A stretch of 35,405 nt of DNA from CAYLYM01 sp964387645 (GTDB taxonomy: Bacteria > Calditrichota > Calditrichia > RBG-13-44-9): assembly GCA_964387645.1 (NCBI GenBank), contig CAYLYM010000029.1, positions 1 through 35,405 of the forward strand, read 5' to 3'. The translations under genes were made by a program, and so were the position numbers. This document shows positions 1-8,698 of the stretch, one piece after another (within the stretch, counting starts at the first letter, position 1; every line of letters starts with the position of its first letter). The notes below the pieces were generated by a model that had not been told where the DNA came from, did not search any database, and saw only the letters and a program-made list of their open reading frames with translations.

Positions 1-1619
1 AGGAAGCCTGGCAAGAGGCTAAGGAGTTGGCCGGCGCTGGTGATATCGATTTCATAACAAGTTTTGCTCAAAAATTAGAGGATAAAGGTGCTGATCTGGC
101 CAGATATTACGGAACTAAGACACGGCGAGATAAGAACGATATTTTAAAGTACTTGCGTAATCAAGCCGATGAAGCAGTAAATCGTTCTTTAGAAATTATT
201 CGGAATCGTGTTGATGAATTTGGTGTAGCTGAACCTACTATTCAGAAACAGGGATCACATCGAATTATCGTAGAGTTAGCTGGAATCACTGATCCAGCTC
301 GTGTTCGGCAGCTATTAGGAAAAACAGCTTTATTAGAATTCCGCTTGTTAAAAGACCAGACAATTGTTCAGAATTTGGCCGAGAAGATCAATAATTATAT
401 TAAAGGTCAGATAACGGAAGAGGAAGATACAACTAAAACCAGCCAACCGCAGGATACTTCAGTCGTTCGTGGGGAAGATTTGTTTGGCAAAACCAGCGAA
501 GATACCGGAATTACCGATTCTACTGCAAAAGATTCTGCAACTTTAGCTCGGGAAGCTCTATTTAAAGAGAATATCTTTTTTAGACATCCCAGCGATATGC
601 AAGTTTTGTTGGTTCCAAAAGAAAATGAAGCCAGGTTTAAATATATTTTAGAGGATCCAGAAGTCCAGAAAATCATTCAAACTGAAGCGGGTGATGCGGA
701 ATTTTTATGGGGTAAGCTTGATCCTAGTGGAGAATATTATACGGTTTACCTTGTAAATAAGGAACCCGAATTGACGGGAGAAACAATCACAGATGCCTAT
801 CCTCAGCCCGGTTCTGGTTACGACCCAAGTTCTTTTGGTAAATTTGAAGTTTCGCTGACTTTTAATGATGAAGGTGCAAGAACTTTTTCACGCGTAACAG
901 GAGCAAATTTAGGTAAGCGGTTGGCAATTGTTTTGGATAGAAAAGTACATTCAGCTCCTGTTATTCAAGCAAAAATACGAGATGGGCGGGCTCGTATAAC
1001 TGGGTTGGAAACCATGGAAGAAGCTAAAGATCTGGCTGTGGTGTTGAAAGCTGGTGCTTTACCTGCACCTGTTCGATTGTTAGAAGAACGCACAGTTGGT
1101 CCTTCTCTTGGAAAGGATTCGGTAACCAAGGGAACTAATTCAGCCATACTTGGTCTTCTTATGGTTGCACTTTTTATGATAGTTTATTATAAATTTTCCG
1201 GTTTTGTTGCTGACCTTGCCCTTGTTTTTAATATCATCATCCTCCTAGGTATTATGTCTTATTTTCATGCCACCCTTACATTACCGGGTATTGCTGGTAT
1301 TATCCTTACTATAGGTATGGCAGTGGATGCCAATGTGCTAATATTCGAAAGAATTCGTGAAGAGTTAGATAAAGGAAAAACAGTTTGGGCTTCTATTGAA
1401 ACAGGTTATGGACGCGCTTTTGTGACCATTTTGGATGCCAATGTTACAACTTTAATTGCTGGTATTGTTCTTTACAATTTCGGGTCTGGTCCTATTAAAG
1501 GGTTTGCGTTAACCTTGATGATTGGAATTGTGGCAAGTATGTTTACAGCCATCTTTGTAACCAGAACGATCTTTGAATTTTTACTAGAGAAAAAAGTTTT
1601 GAAAAAAATGAGTATCTGA
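1..1619 (+). CDS. secD: Protein translocase subunit SecD (5' end missing)
   Basis: SecD is the larger half of the SecDF membrane complex, which uses the proton gradient to pull exported proteins off the SecYEG channel on the periplasmic side. The reading frame is open at the left edge (first full codon at base 3), so the start, TM1 and part of the first periplasmic domain lie upstream. Visible in order: the end of the P1 periplasmic domain (roughly 170-900), with a hydrophilic stretch rich in Thr, Ser, Asp and Glu at about 414-550; the P1 head/base with SLTFNDEGA; then the C-terminal five-helix membrane domain from about 1130. The SecD signature GMAVDANVLIFERIREE (about 1314-1364) holds the conserved Asp of the proton path. 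secF follows 39 bp downstream, the usual operon order. The identification is secure; only the length is unknown. Confidence 0.96.
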   Translation, partial: EAWQEAKELAGAGDIDFITSFAQKLEDKGADLARYYGTKTRRDKNDILKYLRNQADEAVNRSLEIIRNRVDEFGVAEPTIQKQGSHRIIVELAGITDPARVRQLLGKTALLEFRLLKDQTIVQNLAEKINNYIKGQITEEEDTTKTSQPQDTSVVRGEDLFGKTSEDTGITDSTAKDSATLAREALFKENIFFRHPSDMQVLLVPKENEARFKYILEDPEVQKIIQTEAGDAEFLWGKLDPSGEYYTVYLVNKEPELTGETITDAYPQPGSGYDPSSFGKFEVSLTFNDEGARTFSRVTGANLGKRLAIVLDRKVHSAPVIQAKIRDGRARITGLETMEEAKDLAVVLKAGALPAPVRLLEERTVGPSLGKDSVTKGTNSAILGLLMVALFMIVYYKFSGFVADLALVFNIIILLGIMSYFHATLTLPGIAGIILTIGMAVDANVLIFERIREELDKGKTVWASIETGYGRAFVTILDANVTTLIAGIVLYNFGSGPIKGFALTLMIGIVASMFTAIFVTRTIFEFLLEKKVLKKMSI

Positions 1620-1658
1620 GGCTTGATTTTCAGCAGATAAAAAGGAGAGAAATTCGAG

Positions 1659-2597
1659 ATGCGGTTTTTTCACAATTCGAACGTAAATTTTATGTCGACC
1701 AGAAAGTTTTCATTTCTATTTTCAGGAACCTTGATCCTGGTTTCTATTATTTCACTTATAATTCATGGAGGACCACGCTATAGTGTAGATTTTCGTGGTG
1801 GTACTTTTATGGAGATTCGATTTGAAGATAAAACTGATCCATCAAAAATTCTTAATATCGAAATTGGGCGTGTTCGAGATGTCTTTCGTCGATTTGGTCT
1901 GGGTGAGGCTGAAATTAAACATTATGGTTCTACACAAGAGATAGCAGCTCGCGCCGATGTAACAGAGAATACTGATGAATTAATGAATGAATTGGTGCAG
2001 GCTCTTTCTAAAGAATTTCCAAATTGTAATGTTATTGAGATGCGGAAGGAAACCGTGGGACCGAAAGTGGGTAAGGAATTGGTTGGCGCAGCTATACTGG
2101 CTATCTTCTGGGCAATAATATTTATTTTGATATATATTATGTGGCGATTTGAATTCCGCTTTGGTGTTGGTGCTGTCGTTGCCCTGATCCATGATGTGAT
2201 TATTACGTTAGGTATCTTTTCAATCCTAAATAAGGAAATATCTATTGCTATCGTTGCTGCATTATTGACTATTGTGGGATATTCTCTTAACGATACCATT
2301 GTTGTTTATGATCGGATAAGGGAAAATTTAAGAGCTCTAAAGCGCCAGTCATTTGATTATGCCGTTACTATTAACCGTAGTATTAATGAAACATTGAGTC
2401 GAACGATCGTTACTTCTGGGACAACACTAATTGTGGTGTTAATACTGTTTTTCTTCGGTGGTGAAGTAATAAAAGATTTTGCTTTTGCTCTTCTATGTGG
2501 AATAGTTATAGGAACTTACTCTTCAATTTATGTTGCTTCGCCGGTATTGGTTGAATGGGAAGAACGTAAGAAACGGCGTGGTGGTAGTAAAAGATAA
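1659..2597 (+). CDS. secF: Protein translocase subunit SecF
   Basis: SecF is the partner of SecD in the inner membrane. The protein has 312 residues, normal for a separate SecF. After a short cytoplasmic N-terminus and TM1 (about 17-36) comes the family motif VDFRGGT (43-49), then a periplasmic domain to about residue 140, and five helices. The second signature, VGYSLNDTIVVYDRIREN (207-224), corresponds to the conserved core of TM4. The start is supported by AAGGAGAG at 1642-1649, about 9 bases before the ATG. It sits 39 bp after secD on the same strand, so the two are almost certainly co-transcribed. Nothing unusual is seen in the sequence. Confidence 0.97.
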   Translation: MRFFHNSNVNFMSTRKFSFLFSGTLILVSIISLIIHGGPRYSVDFRGGTFMEIRFEDKTDPSKILNIEIGRVRDVFRRFGLGEAEIKHYGSTQEIAARADVTENTDELMNELVQALSKEFPNCNVIEMRKETVGPKVGKELVGAAILAIFWAIIFILIYIMWRFEFRFGVGAVVALIHDVIITLGIFSILNKEISIAIVAALLTIVGYSLNDTIVVYDRIRENLRALKRQSFDYAVTINRSINETLSRTIVTSGTTLIVVLILFFFGGEVIKDFAFALLCGIVIGTYSSIYVASPVLVEWEERKKRRGGSKR

Positions 2598-2630
2598 TAT
2601 TGATAATGTTTTTAGAATAAATAGGTTAGT

Positions 2631-2969
2631 ATGATGAATATTTCTGAAGAAATTATTAATGATATCATTGTGTTGCAACTTGATGGGAATTTAATGGGAG
2701 GACCGGAAGCAGTTTCAGTAAATGAAACAGTAAATCGTTATTTAGATGAAGGACATTTAAAAGTTGTTATTAATTTAAAAAGTGTGGAAAGAGTTAACAG
2801 CAGCGGTTTAGGGATTCTAATAAAGGCATTAACCAATTTTAAGTCTAATGGTGGTGAGTTAAAATTAGCTAATGTAAATTCCAATGTAATGAAACTACTA
2901 AAAATTACCAAACTTAACAATATTTTTGAAACCTACGATTCAATTAATTCTGCGGTTAATAGTTTTTGA
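2631..2969 (+). CDS. STAS-domain protein, anti-sigma-factor-antagonist type
   Basis: A single STAS domain of 112 residues, the size and fold class of SpoIIAA/RsbV. Such proteins bind anti-sigma kinases and are switched by phosphorylation of a serine. The expected motif is present as VNSSGLGILI (55-64), with Ser57-Ser58 at the phosphorylation position; the Asp that often precedes it is Asn56. The pattern of strands and helices (VLQLDGNL, KVVINLKSV, GGELKLANVNSNVMKLL) fits the family. There is no signal peptide or membrane segment, so it is cytoplasmic. The ATG at 2631 is followed immediately by a second ATG at 2634; the SD is weak (AGG in ATAGGTTAG). It lies 33 bp after secF and before a terminator, so it is probably the last gene of the secDF transcript. 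No kinase or phosphatase partner is visible in the window, so its pathway is unknown. Confidence 0.85.
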   Translation: MMNISEEIINDIIVLQLDGNLMGGPEAVSVNETVNRYLDEGHLKVVINLKSVERVNSSGLGILIKALTNFKSNGGELKLANVNSNVMKLLKITKLNNIFETYDSINSAVNSF

Positions 2970-2994
2970 AGTAAAATGTAGAAAGTTTGAAGGA

Positions 2995-3031
2995 AAATAA
3001 TGACTCCGGTAAACCCACCGGAGTTTTTTAT
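2995..3031 (+). terminator. Rho-independent terminator between the STAS gene and purA
   Basis: A perfect 8-bp stem ACTCCGGT (3003-3010) / ACCGGAGT (3017-3024) with a 6-base loop AAACCC runs into a T tract (3024-3029). It would end the secD-secF-STAS transcript. The purA ribosome-binding site (GAGGAGG, 3033-3039) begins only a few bases after the T run, which leaves no room for a purA promoter downstream of the hairpin. Confidence 0.85.
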
Positions 3032-3046
3032 TGAGGAGGATTCATT

Positions 3047-4321
3047 ATGTCTGTAACTGTGGTTGTTGGTGCCCAGTGGGGGGATGAAGGAAAGGGGAAA
3101 ATCGTTGATATTTTAAGCGCCGAAGCCGATGTTGTGGCTCGTTACCAGGGCGGAGCGAATGCAGGCCATACCATAAATCTTAAGGGGGAAGAATATATTT
3201 TACATCTTATTCCCAGTGGAATTTTACATCCAGAGACAATATGTGTTATTGGAAATGGTGTGGTTGTGGAACCCGCCGCTTTAATTAAAGAATTGAATTT
3301 CTTGAAAGCCAAAGAGATTGAAGTAGACAATCGGCTTTTTATTAGCGACAGAGCCCACATCATATTTCCCTACCATAAATTGTTAGATCAGCTAAGTGAG
3401 AACAAAACTGGAAAAGATCGTATAGGAACGACAGGAAGAGGAATTGGCCCGGCTTATGCAGATAAATTCAATCGGCGCGGAATTCGTATGGTAGATATGT
3501 TAGATGAGAGCTATTTCAAACAAAAAACGAAATCTTGTCTGGAAGAAGCGAATGAGTTTATTCAAAAAAATTATGGTCAACCACCACTTGACGAGAAACA
3601 GATTCTTATTGATTTATTAAAAGCTCGCGAAATTATAGTGCCCTTCATTCAAGATACTTCTATCATTCTCAACCAGGCCATTCAGGACGGGAAAAAGATT
3701 TTGATGGAAGGTGCCCAGGGTACATTACTGGATATTGATCATGGTACTTATCCCTATGTTACTTCATCCAATCCGGTGAGTGGAGGTGCATGCACAGGTA
3801 CGGGTGTTGGTCCTACCCAAATTGATGAAGTTGTGGGTGTTTTAAAAGCCTATACAACTCGGGTTGGCGAAGGTCCTTTCCCAACTGAATTGGTTGGAGA
3901 AGATGGCACTCGTTTTCGAGAGTTGGGAAGAGAATATGGTGCCACGACCGGGAGACCCAGGAGATGCGGCTGGTTCGATTTGGTGATTGCCCGTTATGCT
4001 GTGCGGGTCAACGGATTAACTTCCTTGGCTATAACCAAATTAGATATTCTGGACACATTACCAGAAATAAAAGTCTGTACTGGCTATCGATATAAAAATA
4101 CTATCCTAAAAGATTTTCCTGCCGACTTAAGGATACTGGAGGTTTGTAAGCCGATTTATGAGACATTCCCAGGTTGGCAGACCAACACATGTGACATTCA
4201 GCGATACGAAGATTTACCAACAAATGCCCGAAAATATATTGAGTATATTGAAAAGCAGGCAGAAGTACCTGTTAAAATCATTTCAGTTGGAGCCATGCGA
4301 AGCTCCACCATATTTCGATAA
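3047..4321 (+). CDS. purA: Adenylosuccinate synthetase
   Basis: PurA joins IMP and aspartate using GTP to give adenylosuccinate, the first committed step to AMP. The 424-residue length is typical. The N-terminal GAQWGDEGKGK (8-18) is the GTP/IMP loop with the catalytic Asp13, and NAGHT carries His41. TTGRGIGPAY lies in the IMP-binding region, and the C-terminal third has TTGRPRRCGWFDLV, another family signature. The ATG at 3047 is preceded by GAGGAGG (3033-3039) at 7 bases spacing. The gene stands alone between the upstream terminator and the promoter of the transporter gene, so its own transcription start must lie upstream of the hairpin at 3003-3024, or it depends on read-through. Confidence 0.98.
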   Translation: MSVTVVVGAQWGDEGKGKIVDILSAEADVVARYQGGANAGHTINLKGEEYILHLIPSGILHPETICVIGNGVVVEPAALIKELNFLKAKEIEVDNRLFISDRAHIIFPYHKLLDQLSENKTGKDRIGTTGRGIGPAYADKFNRRGIRMVDMLDESYFKQKTKSCLEEANEFIQKNYGQPPLDEKQILIDLLKAREIIVPFIQDTSIILNQAIQDGKKILMEGAQGTLLDIDHGTYPYVTSSNPVSGGACTGTGVGPTQIDEVVGVLKAYTTRVGEGPFPTELVGEDGTRFRELGREYGATTGRPRRCGWFDLVIARYAVRVNGLTSLAITKLDILDTLPEIKVCTGYRYKNTILKDFPADLRILEVCKPIYETFPGWQTNTCDIQRYEDLPTNARKYIEYIEKQAEVPVKIISVGAMRSSTIFR

Positions 4322-4356
4322 AATTTTTATTTAATAATAAACTGATAGTCTTAATA

Positions 4357-4389
4357 ATCTAAAAATTTTTAGATATTTAAGTTAAATAT
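4357..4389. repeat. Two overlapping AT-rich inverted repeats
   Basis: ATCTAAAAATTTTTAGAT (4357-4374) is an 18-base perfect palindrome. Overlapping its end, ATATTTAA (4373-4380) and TTAAATAT (4382-4389) form a second inverted repeat around a single G. They could act as a weak terminator of purA, a cruciform or a protein-binding site; the sequence alone does not decide. Confidence 0.5.
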
Positions 4390-4479
4390 TAAAACGCTAA
4401 TTGAACCAATAGATCAGGAAAGGAATCTGTTTGGAGGTAGTTAGATATAATTCTTTTGAAAAATTTTTTTTATGTAGCA

Positions 4480-4507
4480 TTAACATAAATTTGCCCTCCT
4501 GTATAAT
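4480..4507 (+). promoter_or_regulatory. Predicted sigma70-type promoter of the POT/MFS transporter gene
   Basis: TTAACA (4480-4485) and a perfect TATAAT (4502-4507) are separated by 16 bases. The predicted transcription start is near 4514, giving a leader of about 138 bases before the ATG at 4652. The match is by eye only. Confidence 0.5.
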
Positions 4508-4651
4508 ATCGATTAAAGTTCTCCTAAATAGAATAACTAAATTATTAAATGATCCCAAAGTTAATTTTTTAAATATTTCTTCCACGAATTACCATCAAAG
4601 TGAGGAGCTTAGAAAATTTTTTCTTTATCATAATAAGCAGGACAGGAAGAT

Positions 4652-6262
4652 ATGGTAGAAAAAGTGAAATCCGAAAACAATGAATTAAAAAGTTTTAAAC
4701 ACGTCTTAAAAGATGCTTTTAAAGAGTTGAATGAAACCTTTATTGCGTTTGTTAAAGCTCCGCGGGCTTTGTGGGGAATCAATGTCCCTTACATTTTAGA
4801 AGGATTGGTTTATTTTGGAATACTTACCATTTTAGGCAAATATTGTTCGGAGAATGTTGGGCTCAATGATGTATATGCTGGATGGATCTATGGGGGTGTT
4901 ACTGGCGGAATTACTTTTGCCATGCTTATTTTAGGAGGTGTGGTTGACAGAATTGGTGTAAGAACCTCTTTGGCGCTGGCATTAGGGACTATGACGGTTG
5001 GAAGGTTGTTAATTTCTCTCTCTGGAACACTACCTCTGGGAAGTGGATTGGGATCACCCATGTTCTTTTTAATGATTAGCGGTCTACTACTGATGGTAGC
5101 GGCATATGGACTTTATCAGCCTGCAGCTTATGCTGGAGTGAAGAGATATACCAACCCTCAGACAGCCGCAATGGGGTACGCTGTCATCTATGCTTTGATG
5201 AATCTGGGCGCTTTTATTTTCGGACCCATTTCCTCATTCACTCGTCGTCATTTTGAGAATACTTTTCCACCCAATGGCCTGGCAGCCGTATTCTGGGTTT
5301 TGACTGCCATTACTTTCCTGGCAACAGTGTTAACACTAATTATCATCACCAAAAAGGTCGACCGCCGGTCAGTAGAACGAATAAAACGTGAAACTCAAGA
5401 GATGCAGGCGAAGAAAGATAAAAGTATTGAGAATAAAGAAAATACTTTTAAGGACTCAAAAATTGATATAAAGAAAATTAACAATACACCATTTTTAATT
5501 TTGACATTAATTGCCCTGATGGCCTTAATCTTCTTTATCGCATCGGTTCTTCATAAAATTCAATTATCTATTTATACCACCAGTGCCGTTTTTCTGGTAA
5601 CTTTAATTGCGGCAGGTTGGGAATACCTTCGACGGCGCCCGGACCATCCTTTCCGTGATATTAGATTTGTCTTTTTTATTTTTATTTTGATCCCTGTTCA
5701 AACCTTGTTTGCACATAATTGGTTAACAATTCCATATTATCTTGATCGAGCTTTTCGGGGTACTTGGGTAAGTCAGAATTTTGAAATTCTCTCTAATCTA
5801 AATCCCATCATCATTTTTTTTATTACTCCGGTTATTGCCGGACTAACTGCACGCGCTAATGTTTACAAGATGATGATCATTGGCACTTTTGTAATGGCAG
5901 CGCCGACTTTTCTTCTGGCTGCTGGTCCTTATGCCATACCTTTTGTGCTTTATATTATTATTATGTCTATTGGCGAGGCTATTTGGCAACCCAGATTTTT
6001 GCAGTGGATTGCCGAAATTGCGCCCAAGGGTAAAACGGGTGCCTATATGGGAATTGGACAGTTCCCCTGGTTTTTAACTAAACTGATCACTGCATCATAT
6101 TCAGGATATTTTATTGCTCATTATGTGCCAAAACCTGAATCTGGATTACCCATGAGGACGGGTAAGATGTGGTTGATTTATGCGCTTATAGCAATGGTTT
6201 CTCCTGTAACTTTGTGGTTTGCCAGAAAATGGATGATGTCGGGAATGAAGAAAAACAATTGA
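4652..6262 (+). CDS. MFS transporter, proton-dependent oligopeptide transporter (POT/PTR2)-like
   Basis: A 536-residue inner-membrane protein with about 12-14 hydrophobic helices. MFS motif A is visible as GGVVDRIGVR (95-104). Features recalling the POT family are the helix with YALMNLGAFIFGP (180-192), LNPIIIFFITPVIAGL (383-398), and GEAIWQPRFLQWIAEIAPKG (441-460) before the last helices, which matches the conserved glutamate/proline region of POT carriers. The long basic loop between about 235 and 279 (rich in Lys, Glu and Arg) is the central cytoplasmic loop. The likely substrate is di/tripeptides or a related solute taken up with protons, but substrate cannot be read from sequence. AGGA at 4644-4647 precedes the ATG. 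The gene has its own promoter and no operon partner. Family assignment is good; substrate is unknown. Confidence 0.8.
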   Translation: MVEKVKSENNELKSFKHVLKDAFKELNETFIAFVKAPRALWGINVPYILEGLVYFGILTILGKYCSENVGLNDVYAGWIYGGVTGGITFAMLILGGVVDRIGVRTSLALALGTMTVGRLLISLSGTLPLGSGLGSPMFFLMISGLLLMVAAYGLYQPAAYAGVKRYTNPQTAAMGYAVIYALMNLGAFIFGPISSFTRRHFENTFPPNGLAAVFWVLTAITFLATVLTLIIITKKVDRRSVERIKRETQEMQAKKDKSIENKENTFKDSKIDIKKINNTPFLILTLIALMALIFFIASVLHKIQLSIYTTSAVFLVTLIAAGWEYLRRRPDHPFRDIRFVFFIFILIPVQTLFAHNWLTIPYYLDRAFRGTWVSQNFEILSNLNPIIIFFITPVIAGLTARANVYKMMIIGTFVMAAPTFLLAAGPYAIPFVLYIIIMSIGEAIWQPRFLQWIAEIAPKGKTGAYMGIGQFPWFLTKLITASYSGYFIAHYVPKPESGLPMRTGKMWLIYALIAMVSPVTLWFARKWMMSGMKKNN

Positions 6263-6493
6263 ACCAGAATGCCTCTCCTGTGTGATCTTGATTTAACAAA
6301 TGTGAAATAAAACGGGAAAATGAGTAACTATTTTTAATTCGAAGACCTCACTATATGTTCGTAATGCTTCATTAAAATGGAAAAGTTTTGTCTATTTTCT
6401 AATAGATTCTTTTTATGAAATCAATTTGTGGATTTATCCCCTTAAAGGTTTTTTACGATATTTGATTTAAATTTTCCATGATTTTTAAGTCGA

Positions 6494-7402
6494 TTATTCG
6501 AAGAAACTATAAGAGAATCCTACCCCCAGAATTTCTTTTATTTGTATTTTTTCGGTAATATCTGGTTCGTAGTAAATAAATAGTCTAATATTGGCGCTGA
6601 AGAATTTATTAAATTTCAAGCTCAAATGACTTTCCCAGGTCATTTGGATTACCTGAAATCTTTCGAAAGCCGAAAACAACCGTAAATCGGATTTTAAATG
6701 GGTCTTTGGTAAAATTTCTCGATTAAAATTGGCCACAACCTCCATACCAGCTTCAATGGAGTACCATTTTCCCCCACTATACTCTTTAAATTTCCTTGTT
6801 AAAATTTCTTTTGCCGCAAATCCTAAACGCACATTCATTCCTGGGAAAGGTTGCAGACGAGATCCTATACTTTGAAGTAGATGTGCAGGATCCCAGAAAC
6901 CAGATATCTGAGTTTTGATTTCCTGATTGTTGGAGCTATCGAAATTGTATTTATAACCAGGAGCAAATTGGGTTTGTAAAAAGAAAGAGACAAAGGGTGA
7001 TAAGTATTTTTTTATTTGTTTGCTACATAAACTTTCAAACTCAAGTCGGTCTTCGGTTTTTCGAAATTCCTGTGAGCCTACACGTGTTTGACCAAAAGCA
7101 GTTTTCAGGCCAGTTATCCATTCAAAAGTGTGTTTTTTATATAATAGGCTGCCATCATTATTCAAAGTCCAGGCTAAAGAATTTTCACCGCCACGTTGCC
7201 AGTTATTGTAGCTGCTTTGTGTTAATAATATCCCCGTGGAAAATTGTGGATTGAAACCGTCTTTTATCTGTTTTGGTTTTTTTAATTTTTTACTTCTTTT
7301 TTCAATTTCTTTAAAAATATCCTGAGTGTTTTGTTGAGCGAATATCACTGCTATAAAAATAGTCTGAATAATAAAAAAGGCAAATAATCGAATTTTCAGC
7401 AT
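6494..7402 (-). CDS. DUF3078-like outer-membrane beta-barrel protein
   Basis: The only clear minus-strand gene in the window. The 302-residue product begins with a signal peptide (MLKIRLFAFFIIQTIFIAVIFA, cleavage about 22-23), followed by a charged Lys-rich segment. From residue 50 on it has alternating hydrophobic/polar strands ending in an aromatic residue (GFSYSFFE), as expected of an outer-membrane barrel. The segment LTQSSYNNWQRGGENSLAW (60-78) matches the W-x-x-G-G pattern of DUF3078 proteins of Bacteroidota and relatives. The SD AAGGGAG (complement of 7409-7415) lies about 6 bases before the ATG. It is convergent with the transporter gene and divergent from the TonB receptor gene. The function of this family is not known; I place it in the outer membrane by sequence character only. 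Confidence 0.7.
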   Translation of the reverse strand: MLKIRLFAFFIIQTIFIAVIFAQQNTQDIFKEIEKRSKKLKKPKQIKDGFNPQFSTGILLTQSSYNNWQRGGENSLAWTLNNDGSLLYKKHTFEWITGLKTAFGQTRVGSQEFRKTEDRLEFESLCSKQIKKYLSPFVSFFLQTQFAPGYKYNFDSSNNQEIKTQISGFWDPAHLLQSIGSRLQPFPGMNVRLGFAAKEILTRKFKEYSGGKWYSIEAGMEVVANFNREILPKTHLKSDLRLFSAFERFQVIQMTWESHLSLKFNKFFSANIRLFIYYEPDITEKIQIKEILGVGFSYSFFE

Positions 7403-7681
7403 TTCTCACTCCCTTAAGTATTGCGTAAAGTTTATCAATCTAATAAAACATTTAAGTTTTTTATGTTCAGTAAAATCTCTGCTAAAATCATTAAAATAAT
7501 ATAGCAATTACTATCGCTAAACTAAACATTTCTTTCCAGATTAAGTGATCTGCCAAAGTTGAAAGATGGATCATCCCAATACTATTTAAAAAGAAAATTA
7601 TTTTTCTATGAAAACTTTTTAAACTTTCAGAATAAAAAAGAAAAATTTGAAAAATTATAGAATGACGAATAAATATTTATG

Positions 7682-7735
7682 ACCACAAAATTATTTTAAG
7701 AAAAATATTATTTGTGCCTTTATGTCTTTGTGGTT
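7682..7735. repeat. Inverted repeat with ACCACAAAG-type motif
   Basis: ACCACAAA (7682-7689) is repeated in inverse orientation as TTTGTGGT (7727-7734). The right arm belongs to a longer motif which on the minus strand reads ACCACAAAGACATAAAGG. Runs of this kind (ACCACAAAGACACAAAG) are common as dispersed intergenic sequences in many bacterial genomes. This looks like a decayed copy. Confidence 0.4.
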
Positions 7736-8394
7736 TATTTAAAAGTCTTCAAAAAAAGAATGCAAAGTAGTTGGGGACACCTAAAAAATAATCAAAAAAA
7801 GAAAAATCATAACCTAACTTTACTAAGAAAATTGGTGTTAAACAAAAAGTATCTTTTTTATTGCAAAATAAAAGAAAGTATGAGAATGGCCTCGCACAAA
7901 TTAAATTTAATAAAGATGTTTTGTGATTGTTTTATAGAATTAATAGCATTTTTACGATTTTTAAATGAATATAAAAAACAAGTTGATTGATATCCGAACA
8001 GCGTTTTTGAATGATTAGGAGATTATTATCCAGAAAATTAAATTTCTTTCATTTTATTCTTTGAAAACTTTGATTTAACAATAAAATGGGAATAGAGTTA
8101 AATTTTTACTTGCTTTTCATCATTTTCCCACTTATTTAAATAGATGGTTAATACTTTTTCAAAATCCGCTTAAGCGGGTTCTAAATGATCGTGTAGACTT
8201 CGAATTCTTTTAATAACGGAATGAAGCGGTTAATATGAGTAAATTTTCCAAAGATTTCACTTTTTGAAAATAATTTATCAATACACATTTAGAGAATTAA
8301 TCAAGTAATAAGAATTTTTATTCAAAAAATCTTTAAATATTTAAATAGGTTGATAGAATGAATTGAGGATTGTCTGAAATTATAAAGTTTTAAT

Positions 8395-8437
8395 AAAAAA
8401 GGAAAATTATTTCCTTTTTTATTGGAAAATATTTTCC
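8395..8437. terminator. AT-rich hairpin plus adjacent palindrome
   Basis: AAAAAAGGAAA (8395-8405) pairs perfectly with TTTCCTTTTTT (8410-8420) around a 4-base loop, so it has a T run on both strands and could terminate transcription in either direction. Three bases further, GGAAAATATTTTCC (8424-8437) is a 14-base perfect palindrome. No gene ends next to it, so what it would terminate is unclear. Confidence 0.4.
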
Positions 8438-8661
8438 TTCACAGCTACAATATTTTTTTGTTTAAAATTTTAATCTATTGTAATATAAAAAATTAGGTAA
8501 TTATACTTAATATTCTGGTATAAATATTGCCTAATTATTTCATGGTTTTAAAGAGGAGGCAGAATTCTTCAATTTTTATAAGACTCTGCGAATGTTCTCT
8601 CTTCGTTTTACTCTTTAAAAAATATTATTGAAATTATATAATCAAGATATAGAATAGTGCT

Positions 8662-8698
8662 TTAAAAATAAGAAGGGCTTTCAAGTCTTTATTTTTAA
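8662..8698. repeat. AT-rich stem-loop
   Basis: TTAAAAATAA (8662-8671) pairs with TTATTTTTAA (8689-8698), enclosing a 17-base loop. Directly after, TTTTAAGTTAT occurs twice in tandem (8693-8703, 8706-8716). No function can be assigned. Confidence 0.35.

Larger units (their letters stand above)
4322..4651. other. Intergenic region purA to transporter gene (330 bp)
   Basis: No credible gene. The region holds two overlapping AT-only inverted repeats at 4357-4389 and a good sigma70-type promoter at 4480-4507. A TTG-initiated 75-codon frame (4431-4658) exists, but it overlaps the promoter and resembles no family. Confidence 0.6.

Noticed and set aside
4431..4658. A 75-codon TTG-started frame before the transporter gene
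   Set aside because: It overlaps the predicted promoter and the transporter start, has an Asn/Lys/Phe-rich AT-driven composition and matches no family.
7712..7990. A 92-codon TTG-started frame in the gene-free region
   Set aside because: No SD, Lys/Asn/Phe-rich composition expected of translated AT-rich spacer, and it starts inside the ACCACAAAG inverted repeat.
8061..8087. TTGAAA-N15-TAAAAT promoter-like pair
   Set aside because: Short spacer, more than 1 kb from the nearest plus-strand gene, and such matches are common by chance at this A+T content.
8553..8582. GAGGAGG followed by an ATT-started five-codon frame
   Set aside because: ATT is very frequent in this AT-rich DNA; a five-codon frame at such a codon has no support. 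The SD itself is noted in the region description.
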